A stretch of DNA of 64,000 nucleotides from positions 1 to 64,000 of the IMG/VR virus record IMGVR_UViG_3300019850_000189; one strand, written 5' to 3'. Positions 1 to 7,242 of the stretch are shown piece after piece (position 1 is the first letter of the stretch; each line of letters begins with the position of its first letter). Position numbers and translations under genes: made by a program. The DNA is from a virus. A model generated the notes under the pieces. The model saw only the letters and a list, made by a program, of their open reading frames with translations, had not been told where the DNA came from and searched no databases.

Positions 1-113
1 CCTTTATATTCGCCTTCGCCCTGAAAGCCATTCAGGAAAAACCCGGCAGTTGAAAATTCATTCCAGCCAGCTTTGAATAAGTTTTTAATGTATTGCTTTC
101 TAAGATCTTTCAT
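1..113 (-). CDS. YwqK/MORN-variant repeat protein, partial
   Basis: This is the N-terminal end of another member of the repeat family that fills 138-3354; the rest lies beyond the left edge. The 37 visible residues start MKDLRKQYIKNLF and continue into the conserved head (GWNEFSTAGFFLNGFQGEGE) that precedes the first 24-residue repeat. Start is the ATG at 113-111, as in its neighbours. Function unknown. Confidence 0.8.
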   Translation of the reverse strand, partial: MKDLRKQYIKNLFKAGWNEFSTAGFFLNGFQGEGEYK

Positions 114-130
114 TGTGTAATCCTATTTAG

Positions 131-140
131 CTTATCTTTA
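131..140 (-). promoter_or_regulatory. AAAGATAA-class promoter candidate
   Basis: TAAAGATAAG on the minus strand, 18 bases upstream of the ATG at 113. The same element and spacing recur upstream of the paralogue at 3354 and, in variant form, upstream of the portal and other genes. It overlaps the stop codon of the 138-623 gene. Promoter role is inferred from recurrence only. Confidence 0.45.
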
Positions 141-623
141 CGAATGTTGACCCAGACCAGCGGCCGCTTGCTTACCATTTTTGTAGAAAGCATGATTATA
201 TAATTTACCATCATTATGCCATCTTTTAAATTCGCCATTCAATTCGGCGTTTTTATAAAAACAATGAACAGCCAATTGACCATTTTCATACCATCTTTTA
301 TATTCGTCATTCAATTTGCCATTTTTGTAGAAAGTGTGACTATATAATTTACCATTTTCATGCCATCCTTTGAATTCGTCATTCAATTTGCCGTTTTTAT
401 AAAAACAATGAACAGCCAATTGACCATTATCATACCATCTTTTATGTTCACCTTCTTCTTTACCCTTTTTAAAAAAGCAACGAACAGCCAATTGGCCATC
501 TTCATGCCATCTTTTAAATTCGCCTTCGCCCTGGAAGCCATTCAGGAAAAACCCGTCAGTTGAAAATTCATTCCAGCCAACTTTGAATAAGTTTTTGATG
601 TATTGTCTTCTAAGATCTTTCAT
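138..623 (-). CDS. YwqK/MORN-variant repeat protein, 5 repeats
   Basis: 161 residues: a conserved head of about 35 residues (MKDLRRQYIKNLFKVGW, then FLNGFQGEGE) followed by five tandem 24-residue units of the pattern E-[FY]-K-x-W-x-x-[ND]-G-[QK]-L-x-x-x-x-F-[YF]-K-[NK]-x-x-x-x-x. The tail ends AAGLGQHS, near-identical to other family members. Units of this type belong to the MORN-variant/YwqK family, predicted to form a repetitive beta structure. YwqK proteins are often labelled antitoxins on thin evidence, and no toxin partner is visible here. No signal peptide or membrane segment. Role in the phage is unknown; a surface or binding scaffold is possible. Confidence 0.8.
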   Translation of the reverse strand: MKDLRRQYIKNLFKVGWNEFSTDGFFLNGFQGEGEFKRWHEDGQLAVRCFFKKGKEEGEHKRWYDNGQLAVHCFYKNGKLNDEFKGWHENGKLYSHTFYKNGKLNDEYKRWYENGQLAVHCFYKNAELNGEFKRWHNDGKLYNHAFYKNGKQAAAGLGQHS

Positions 624-650
624 TGTGTAATCCTATTATATATTCTTTTT

Positions 651-1055
651 TCATTTTAAGTAGTCCTTCACTACTTTACCATTTTTATAAAACTTATGAA
701 TATTTAATTGTCCATTACTATGCCACATTTTATACTCACCATTTAATTTACCGTTATTGTAAAATACATGAAACCATAATTGTCCATTATTGTACCATTG
801 TTTGTGTTCACCATCTAGTTTACTATTTTTATAAAATGAATAGATAAATAATTGACCATTTTCATACCATTGCTTATATTCACCATCTCTTTTATCATGT
901 TTATAAAATACATGAATCCATAATTTACCATTTTTCCACCACTCTTTATATTCACCTTCGCCATGAAAACCATTCAGGAAAACCCCGTCAGTTGAGAATT
1001 CTTCCCAGCCTACTTTGAATAGCTTTTTGATGTATTGCTTTCTAAGATCTTTCAT
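651..1055 (-). CDS. YwqK/MORN-variant repeat protein, 4 repeats
   Basis: 134 residues with the family head (MKDLRKQYIKKLFKVGWEEF, FHGEGE) and four 24-residue units. Its C-terminal tail (KVVKDYLK) differs from the GLGQH(P/S) tail of most siblings, so the 3' end has been replaced or has drifted. Lies 12 bases downstream of the 1068-1625 gene in the same direction. Confidence 0.78.
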   Translation of the reverse strand: MKDLRKQYIKKLFKVGWEEFSTDGVFLNGFHGEGEYKEWWKNGKLWIHVFYKHDKRDGEYKQWYENGQLFIYSFYKNSKLDGEHKQWYNNGQLWFHVFYNNGKLNGEYKMWHSNGQLNIHKFYKNGKVVKDYLK

Positions 1056-1067
1056 TTAATTTTCCCT

Positions 1068-1625
1068 TTACGGATGTTGGCCCGAACCACCGGCCGATAG
1101 CTTACCATCTTTATAAAAGCTATGAATGAATAATTGGCCGTTACTATTCCATCTTTTATATTCGCCATTCAATTTACCATTTTTATAAAAACAATGAACA
1201 GTCAATTGACCATTTTCATGCCATCTTTTATATTCACCATTCAATTCACCGTTTTTATAAAAACAATGAACAGCCAATTGGCCATTATTATACCAACTTT
1301 CATATTCACCTTCTTCTCTACCGTTTTTATAAAAACTATGTTCATATAATTGACCATTTTCATACCATCTTTTATATTCGCCATTCAATTTACCGTTTTT
1401 ATAAAAACTACGTTCACGTGATCTACCCTTATTATCCCATTCTTTATATTCGCCATTCAATTCATCATTTTTGTAGAAAGCATGATTATATAATTCACCA
1501 TTTTCATGCCATTCTTTATATTCGCCTTCGCCCTGAAAGCCATTCAGGAAAAATCCATCAGTTAAAAATTCATTCCAGCCGACTTTGAATAAGTTTTTAA
1601 TGTATTGTCTTCTAAGATCTTTCAT
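1068..1625 (-). CDS. YwqK/MORN-variant repeat protein, 6 repeats
   Basis: 185 residues: family head (with FLTDGFFLNGFQGEGE) plus six 24-residue units and the tail GGSGQHP. One unit reads WDNKGRSRERSFYK, the most diverged in the array. The start codon overlaps the stop of the upstream 1622-2338 gene as ATGA, which suggests translational coupling in one transcript. Confidence 0.8.
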   Translation of the reverse strand: MKDLRRQYIKNLFKVGWNEFLTDGFFLNGFQGEGEYKEWHENGELYNHAFYKNDELNGEYKEWDNKGRSRERSFYKNGKLNGEYKRWYENGQLYEHSFYKNGREEGEYESWYNNGQLAVHCFYKNGELNGEYKRWHENGQLTVHCFYKNGKLNGEYKRWNSNGQLFIHSFYKDGKLSAGGSGQHP

Positions 1626-2338
1626 TTAATTTTCCCTTTACGGATGTTGGCCAAACCAGTAGCTGCTTGCTTACCGTTTTTGAAAAAAGTGTGACTATAT
1701 AATTTACCATTATCATACCAACTTTTATATTCACCTTCTTTTTTACCATCTTTGTAGAAAGTATCAACACGTAATTGACCATTTCTATACCAAAATTTAT
1801 ATTCACCATTCAACTTGCCATCTTTATAAAAGCCATGTTCAGTTAATTGACCATTTTCATACCAAAATTTATATTCACCATTCAATTTGCCGTTTTTGTA
1901 GAAAGAATGATTATATAATTTACCATTATCGTGATATTGTTTATATTCACCATCCAACTCGCCATTTTTGTAGAAAGCATGAATATGTAATTTACCATTA
2001 TCGTGATATTGTTTATATTCACCATTCAATTTGCCATTTTTGTAGAAAGCATGAATAAATAACCGGCCATTTGAACGGTATTGTTTATATTCACCATTTA
2101 ATTTATTATTTCTATATAAGGCTTGGTCAGATAGTCGGCCGTTGTAATAGTATTGTTTAGATTCACCATTCAGCTCACCATCTTTATAAAAGGCATGAAT
2201 AAATAACCGGCCATTTGGACGGTATTGTTTGTATTCTCCTTCACCGTTAAACCCGCTCCTGAAAAATCCATCAGTTGAAAATTCACCCCAGCCCACTTTG
2301 AATAACTTTTTAATGTATTGCTTTCTAAGATCTTTCAT
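1622..2338 (-). CDS. YwqK/MORN-variant repeat protein, 8 repeats
   Basis: 238 residues, the longest member in the window: family head then eight 24-residue units. Units 1-5 use a YKQY core while units 6-8 use YKFW/YKSW, so the gene looks like a mosaic of two repeat lineages. Tail TGLANIRKGKIK reads through the position where siblings stop. ATGA overlap with the 2335-2919 gene upstream and the 1068-1625 gene downstream. Confidence 0.8.
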   Translation of the reverse strand: MKDLRKQYIKKLFKVGWGEFSTDGFFRSGFNGEGEYKQYRPNGRLFIHAFYKDGELNGESKQYYYNGRLSDQALYRNNKLNGEYKQYRSNGRLFIHAFYKNGKLNGEYKQYHDNGKLHIHAFYKNGELDGEYKQYHDNGKLYNHSFYKNGKLNGEYKFWYENGQLTEHGFYKDGKLNGEYKFWYRNGQLRVDTFYKDGKKEGEYKSWYDNGKLYSHTFFKNGKQAATGLANIRKGKIK

Positions 2339-2919
2339 TTAATAAACCTTTTGAATTTATCTCTACAATGTTTGCCCAGACCACCGGCCGCTTCCTTACC
2401 GTTTTTGAAGAAAACATAATTATATAATTGACCATTTTCATACCATCTTTTATGTTCATCTTCTTCTTTACCATCTTTGTAGAAAGTATCAACATGTAAT
2501 TGACCATTATTATTCCATTTTTTATATTCGCCATTCAATTTGCCATTTCTATAAAAACAATAAACAGCCAATTGGCCCTTACTATTCCATTCTTTATACT
2601 CACCATCTAATTTACCATTTTTATAAAAACTACGTTCATCTAATTGACCATTACTATGCCATCTTTCATATTCACCATTCAACTCACCATCTTTATAAAA
2701 ATGACGTTCATATAATTTACCATTTTCATGCCATTCTTTATATTCTCCATTCAATTTGCCATTTTTAAAAAAAATACGTTCATATAATTTACCATTTTCA
2801 TACCATCTTTTAAATTCGCCTTCATCTTGAAAGCCATTCAGGAAAAACCCATCTTCCGAAAAAGCTCTCCAGCCAACTTTGAATAAGTTTTTGATGTATT
2901 GCTTTCTAAGATCTTTCAT
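2335..2919 (-). CDS. YwqK/MORN-variant repeat protein, 6 repeats
   Basis: 194 residues: head MKDLRKQYIKNLFKVGWRAF with FLNGFQDEGE, then six 24-residue units and the extended tail GGLGKHCRDKFKRFIK. First gene of a three-gene ATGA-coupled chain (2335-2919, then 1622-2338, then 1068-1625). Confidence 0.8.
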   Translation of the reverse strand: MKDLRKQYIKNLFKVGWRAFSEDGFFLNGFQDEGEFKRWYENGKLYERIFFKNGKLNGEYKEWHENGKLYERHFYKDGELNGEYERWHSNGQLDERSFYKNGKLDGEYKEWNSKGQLAVYCFYRNGKLNGEYKKWNNNGQLHVDTFYKDGKEEDEHKRWYENGQLYNYVFFKNGKEAAGGLGKHCRDKFKRFIK

Positions 2920-2943
2920 TTAATAAGCCTTTTGAATTTATCT

Positions 2944-3354
2944 CTACGGATGTTGACCCAAGCCAGCCACTCGCTTACCATTTTTGTAAAGAACATGTCT
3001 ATATAATTTGCCATTATCATACCAACTTTTATATTCGCCATTTAACTCGCCGTTTTTATAAAAACAATGAACAGTCAATTGAGCCTTACTATTCCATTCT
3101 TTATATTCACCATTCAATTTGCCATTTTTATGAGATGCATGAGCCCATAATTGACCATTATCATACCATTGTTTATATTTACCATTTAATTTTCCCTTCT
3201 TATAAAATGTATGAATCCATAATTGACCATTACTATACCGTTTTTCATATTCACCTTCGCCATGAAAGCCATTCAGGAAAAAGCCGGCAGTTGAGAATTT
3301 GTCCCAGCCAACTTTGAATAAGTTTTTGATGTATTGCTTTCTAAGATCTTTCAT
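2944..3354 (-). CDS. YwqK/MORN-variant repeat protein, 4 repeats
   Basis: 136 residues: family head (MKDLRKQYIKNLFKVGWDKF) and four 24-residue units, ending RVAGLGQHP. Unit 2 has a degenerate ASHKNG in place of the usual FYKNG. Preceded by a TAAAGATAAG element 18 bases upstream and a spacer almost identical to that before the 113 start. Confidence 0.8.
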   Translation of the reverse strand: MKDLRKQYIKNLFKVGWDKFSTAGFFLNGFHGEGEYEKRYSNGQLWIHTFYKKGKLNGKYKQWYDNGQLWAHASHKNGKLNGEYKEWNSKAQLTVHCFYKNGELNGEYKSWYDNGKLYRHVLYKNGKRVAGLGQHP

Positions 3355-3371
3355 TGTGTAATCCTATTTAA

Positions 3372-3381
3372 CTTATCTTTA
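3372..3381 (-). promoter_or_regulatory. AAAGATAA-class promoter candidate
   Basis: TAAAGATAAG on the minus strand, 18 bases upstream of the ATG at 3354, within a spacer duplicated from the one at 114-140. Confidence 0.4.
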
Positions 3382-3408
3382 CGGATGTTGGCCTAAGTCG
3401 GCAAGATG
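3379..3408 (-). pseudogene. 3' remnant of a YwqK-family gene
   Basis: Read on the minus strand this stretch ends ADLGQHP then TAA, matching the tails AGLGQHP and AGLGQHS of neighbouring repeat genes. The following spacer (3355-3378) is almost identical to 114-137. No repeats or head remain, and a stop lies just upstream at about 3409. A further family member was probably deleted down to its last codons where the homing endonuclease gene now sits. Confidence 0.5.
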
Positions 3409-3430
3409 ACTTTAATTCTTTGCGTTGCCT

Positions 3431-5110
3431 CTACTTTTTTATATATACATAATTTCCGCAATCCCAGATCCGGTCCCAGCCATTTAGTTGCATATTTTGC
3501 CATTCAGTTAATATGGGATCAAATATATCTAATTTCTCTCTCAATTTGTGTTTCTGAAACTGAATTCTGGAGTATCTTTTACCATTATTCACATAGTAAT
3601 AATTTGGCTTGCTCAAATGTGAGAATTCAAAGTTGGCTTGTTTATAAACTTCGCCTGTAAAATATCTAGCATCAGCGTAAGTTATGATACTTCCATCTAT
3701 TTTGCTAATCAGTCTACTAAAACCACCTACTACAGATACTCCCTTTTTGTTCGCAAATCTAATTATTTCACAGTCAAAACCAGATTTATATCTTGGCTTT
3801 CCTATTATAATTAAAGACAGCAATTCTTTATCAAACAAACCTAATTTAATAGAGCCTCCTTTATAACCCTGTAGATGGTTATCCTCCATAAACTCTCTGG
3901 CATGACTTGTCCCAACTGTTTTCACCTGTAGTTTTCTGGCATAAAATATTTTATTTTCTATTCCCAATTTATTAAGTATTATTGACTTAACTATATTCTG
4001 TTTGTCAATCCATTCATCTTCAAATATATGAATGAGATTTATGTTGTGCTTCTTAGCCAATTCTGTTTTATGTAAATGATAGCCCTTGCCCTTTTGACCG
4101 ACTATTTCACCGTGCCAGTATAAACCATCAAATTCGATGCCTAATTGAAAACCTGGCAGGAAAATGTCAATTTCTCTCTTTTCTATTTTTATATTTCTTT
4201 TTATATCTAAATTATATGACTTTAGCCAATTCTCTATATCATCTTCATATTTGCTCGTATTATTTAGTTTAGGAAAACAATTCGGGCATCTTGGAATTTT
4301 GCCACTGATTAAATTATCCTCAAAAATTGTTCCACATGTAAGGCATTGCCATTTATATTTAGCATATATACCCCTATAATCATCTACATTAAACAACGGC
4401 CTAATCTTATCTGACAATTTGTCGACAAGGCTATTATAATACTTTATAAAATTTGTTTGCCTTGTTTTGTCTTGAATATCCTTGGATTGAGCAGGATTTT
4501 CTACGCCATATCTTTCTAAATTAGTTTGCTTTATCTTTCTCTGTATTCTTTTAGATTGACTGAAATAAGGAACACCATAGTTTTTTTCAAGTGTTTGAGA
4601 TGCCTTTTCTCTAATTTGAGCATCCTGCATTGGATTTTCTACGCCATACTTTTTAAGATTAGTTTGCTTTACTTTTTCCTGAATTTTTTTCGATTGAAGC
4701 GGATAAGCTACACCATATTTTTTAATATTAGTTTTCTTTATCTTCTCTTGAATTTGCTTTGAACCAAATGGATTTTCAGAACCATATTTTTTAAGATTGG
4801 TTTGTATTGCCTTTTTCTTAACTTGCTTATTTTGCGCGCTGCTAGGCGCGCCATATTTAACAATATTAGTTGCTTTAATTTTTTCTTTTATTGTAGATGA
4901 AGCAAAAACATTCAAAACTCCGTATCGTTGCTTAATAGTATCTTCTAGAAGGCATTTACCACATAAAGGTTTAAGAGCTTTCTTTCTATTTTTATAAATC
5001 CTTCTGAATTCCTTACCACATATTTTACAGGTGCCATAAAGCACAGTTTTATATGAAAGATGAGTTGTAGGAGTGATTTCTATTTTTTCGTTACTTTTCA
5101 ATATATACAT
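3431..5110 (-). CDS. Free-standing homing endonuclease, Vsr-like nuclease
   Basis: 559 residues. N-terminal CxxC...CxxC zinc-binding pattern (about residues 31-55), then about seven repeats around the phrase TNLKKYGVENP that are typical DNA-binding modules of this phage family, then a second CxxC pair. The C-terminal nuclease domain has EIDIFLPG, LGIEFDGLYWHGE and LIHIFEDEW, the conserved blocks of the Vsr-like (EDxHD) homing endonucleases often found with inteins and fractured genes. It likely cuts an allele lacking it, promoting its own spread. Paralogues at 5288-7162 and 41175-43028. No Shine-Dalgarno precedes the ATG; an ACATATATA motif lies only 6 bases upstream, so the message may be leaderless. 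Confidence 0.85.
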   Translation of the reverse strand: MYILKSNEKIEITPTTHLSYKTVLYGTCKICGKEFRRIYKNRKKALKPLCGKCLLEDTIKQRYGVLNVFASSTIKEKIKATNIVKYGAPSSAQNKQVKKKAIQTNLKKYGSENPFGSKQIQEKIKKTNIKKYGVAYPLQSKKIQEKVKQTNLKKYGVENPMQDAQIREKASQTLEKNYGVPYFSQSKRIQRKIKQTNLERYGVENPAQSKDIQDKTRQTNFIKYYNSLVDKLSDKIRPLFNVDDYRGIYAKYKWQCLTCGTIFEDNLISGKIPRCPNCFPKLNNTSKYEDDIENWLKSYNLDIKRNIKIEKREIDIFLPGFQLGIEFDGLYWHGEIVGQKGKGYHLHKTELAKKHNINLIHIFEDEWIDKQNIVKSIILNKLGIENKIFYARKLQVKTVGTSHAREFMEDNHLQGYKGGSIKLGLFDKELLSLIIIGKPRYKSGFDCEIIRFANKKGVSVVGGFSRLISKIDGSIITYADARYFTGEVYKQANFEFSHLSKPNYYYVNNGKRYSRIQFQKHKLREKLDIFDPILTEWQNMQLNGWDRIWDCGNYVYIKK

Positions 5111-5115
5111 GTATG

Positions 5116-5124
5116 TATATATGT
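5116..5124 (-). promoter_or_regulatory. ACATATATA-class promoter candidate
   Basis: ACATATATA on the minus strand between a terminator and the endonuclease start at 5110. The block TATGCTATGACATATATA is shared with the equivalent site at 7181-7198. Confidence 0.45.
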
Positions 5125-5137
5125 CATAGCATAAAAA

Positions 5138-5159
5138 AGCCCCTCAAATTTGAGGGGCT
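5138..5159 (-). terminator. Rho-independent terminator
   Basis: Perfect inverted repeat AGCCCCTCAAATTTGAGGGGCT followed on the minus strand by a run of T (plus-strand A run at 5133-5138). It would end the transcript of the 5288-7162 endonuclease. Near-identical to the terminator after the capsid gene at 7203-7222. Confidence 0.85.
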
Positions 5160-5287
5160 CATTCACTAACATTATCACAATGGTTTTTTTCATTAATATC
5201 TATTAATAACGAAATAGGGAGTCTATTAAATTAAGCTCTTTTATACAGATTATTGCCACAATCCCAAATCCTGTCCCAGTTGTTTAG

Positions 5288-7162
5288 CTACATATTTTGC
5301 CATTCGGATAGTTTATGATCAAATATTTTGAGGCGCGCTGATAATTTATGCTTTTGAAATCCAATACGTGAATATCTATTCTTATAATCTGTGTAATAAT
5401 AATTCGGAGTGCTTGTATTTATATATTTGAAACCAGCAGATTGATAGCTTCTACCATTAAAATATCTAAGATCCGCGTAGCTAATAATAGAACCATCGTA
5501 GTCTAAATGTGATATTAATTTAGAAAAAGCGCCCGGTATTCGGTAATTAACCTTAGTAGCAAATCGCAGCAATTCGAATTCAGCCGATTTATTATACCTA
5601 GATTTACCCAATGTAATTATTGCCACTATATTGTTTTTATAAAATAGCCCCAGTTTTATTAAAGACGGAACATATCCCTGCAGATGATTTTCTTCTAAGA
5701 AGTTTCGTGCCATTTCTATATCTACTTCTTGAGTGTCACATGTTCGCGCAAATATCTTATTTTCAATAATCCCAATTTTGTTCAATATGATAGACTTCAC
5801 TATATCTTGTTTTTCTATCCATTCATCTTCAAATATATGAATTAAATTTATGCCGCGGGCTCTCATTAGGTTAGTTTTATCTAAATGATAATTTCTATTT
5901 TTCTTGCCACCAAGTTCGCTATGCCAGTACAGACCATCAAATTCTATTCCTAAATTGCAATCAGGAAGATAAATATCTATTTCGCTATTGTCAATTCTAA
6001 TATTTCTTTCTACTTTGGCATAGCGCTTCAACCAATTCTCAATTTCGTCTTCATAACGGCTAGTATTTGTCAGAGGAGGAAAACAACTCGGGCATCTTGG
6101 AATTTTGCCATCTTCCAAATTATCCTCAAATTCAATGCCACATTTAACGCAGCGCCATTTATATGCGCCATTTATGCCATCATATTCATCAATATTGAAC
6201 ATTGGGGTAACTAAATTTTTAAGCCTATTTCCACTTATTAACTGATTATATAGTCTTATTTTACGAGCTCGTGACATCTTATTTCTTATCGATGGGACTT
6301 GCGCTGTGTGAGGCCTACCATATTTTAATAAATTACTCTGTTCTATTTTTATTTTAATGGCCTTGGAAGCAAACACATTATCAACACCATATTTAGCCCT
6401 AACCGTATCTCGTATTCTTTTTCTAATATCTGAACTGCCAAAAGGAGATGGATGACCGTATCTATCGATATTTGTAGCTTTTATTTTATCTCTAACAGGA
6501 GAACAGGTTTTGCTGGGCCAATCAACGCCATATGTGTTCAAACTGGTGGCTCTGACTCTGTCCTTGACGGCAGCATTCATCATTGGGTTTTCTACGCCAT
6601 AATGTTTTAAGTTGGTTTGCTTTATTTTTTCCTTGACAGAATCCAATTGAAGTGTGCTCTTAACTCCATACTTTTTTAAGTTTGTTTTAATTGAGCTACT
6701 TACGGCTTTCTTTACGTTTCTTTTATTTCTAACTTTTGGCAGCTTCAACATGCAATCAGTGCCATATCTTTCCAACAATGTCTTTTTCGTTTTTTCTTCT
6801 ACTTCTTTTCCATGAAGGCTGCTTGCGTTGCCATATTTCTTTATATTAGTTTGCTTGACTTTTTCCTTTATGCGGCCGGATTTCATTGGGTGTGAAAAAC
6901 CATACTTCTCAATATTAGTTTCTATACGTTTTTCTATTGTAGATGGTAACTGTGCTGAATTTTCAACACCATACTTTTCCATTAAACGATATTTTCGGCT
7001 GCAGTTTGTGCAAAGCTGTTTTAAGCGTTCTGGTTTATTTCTATATTGTCGCCTAAATTCTTTTCCACACTCCTCGCAGACCCCACCTATAACAGTCATG
7101 AATTTCAACTTCGTGTTGGGTGTTAGCTCCCGTCTTTCATTACCCTCTATAACATACATCAT
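5288..7162 (-). CDS. Free-standing homing endonuclease, C-terminally truncated
   Basis: 624 residues, same architecture as the 3431-5110 protein: CxxC zinc-binding patterns, about ten KYGV-type repeats, and the Vsr-like nuclease blocks EIDIYLPD, LGIEFDGLYWHSE and LIHIFEDEW. It stops at a TAG (5290-5288) right after SEWQNM. The sibling reads Q at that codon and continues LNGWDRIWDCGNYVY. Here the frame after the TAG still encodes LNNWDRIWDCGNNLYKRA before a TAA at 5233-5231, so a nonsense mutation has removed an 18-residue tail. A good Shine-Dalgarno (AAGGAG) precedes the ATG. Activity without the tail is uncertain. Confidence 0.85.
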   Translation of the reverse strand: MMYVIEGNERRELTPNTKLKFMTVIGGVCEECGKEFRRQYRNKPERLKQLCTNCSRKYRLMEKYGVENSAQLPSTIEKRIETNIEKYGFSHPMKSGRIKEKVKQTNIKKYGNASSLHGKEVEEKTKKTLLERYGTDCMLKLPKVRNKRNVKKAVSSSIKTNLKKYGVKSTLQLDSVKEKIKQTNLKHYGVENPMMNAAVKDRVRATSLNTYGVDWPSKTCSPVRDKIKATNIDRYGHPSPFGSSDIRKRIRDTVRAKYGVDNVFASKAIKIKIEQSNLLKYGRPHTAQVPSIRNKMSRARKIRLYNQLISGNRLKNLVTPMFNIDEYDGINGAYKWRCVKCGIEFEDNLEDGKIPRCPSCFPPLTNTSRYEDEIENWLKRYAKVERNIRIDNSEIDIYLPDCNLGIEFDGLYWHSELGGKKNRNYHLDKTNLMRARGINLIHIFEDEWIEKQDIVKSIILNKIGIIENKIFARTCDTQEVDIEMARNFLEENHLQGYVPSLIKLGLFYKNNIVAIITLGKSRYNKSAEFELLRFATKVNYRIPGAFSKLISHLDYDGSIISYADLRYFNGRSYQSAGFKYINTSTPNYYYTDYKNRYSRIGFQKHKLSARLKIFDHKLSEWQNM

Positions 7163-7180
7163 TTTTTGCTCCTTAAATTA

Positions 7181-7189
7181 TATATATGT
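7181..7189 (-). promoter_or_regulatory. ACATATATA-class promoter candidate
   Basis: ACATATATA on the minus strand, 18 bases upstream of the endonuclease ATG at 7162 and just after the capsid terminator. Confidence 0.5.
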
Positions 7190-7202
7190 CATAGCATAAA
7201 AA

Positions 7203-7222
7203 AGCCCCTCAATTGAGGGGCT
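7203..7222 (-). terminator. Rho-independent terminator after capsid gene
   Basis: Perfect inverted repeat AGCCCCTCAATTGAGGGGCT with a T run downstream on the minus strand (A run at 7198-7203). It sits 20 bases past the capsid stop codon and would end the head-gene transcript. Confidence 0.88.
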
Positions 7223-7242
7223 CATTTATTTGCTAGTTTGAA

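Larger units (their letters stand above)
1..3354. repeat. Tandem gene array built from 72-bp units
   Basis: Seven genes in a row share a conserved head, a variable whole number (4 to 8 in the complete copies) of 72-bp (24-codon) units, and mostly a shared tail and spacer. Neighbouring units are close enough to support slippage and gene conversion. This explains the direct repeats here; it is not a CRISPR array, since the units are contiguous coding sequence. Confidence 0.85.

Noticed and set aside
138-3354. Regular direct repeats resembling a CRISPR array
   Set aside because: The 72-bp units are contiguous, in frame and code for protein repeats; there are no unique spacers.
5231-5290. TAG recoded as Gln (alternative genetic code)
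   Set aside because: TAG is used as a normal stop elsewhere, for example at 38736, 56880 and 32740, each followed directly by a Shine-Dalgarno and the next start.
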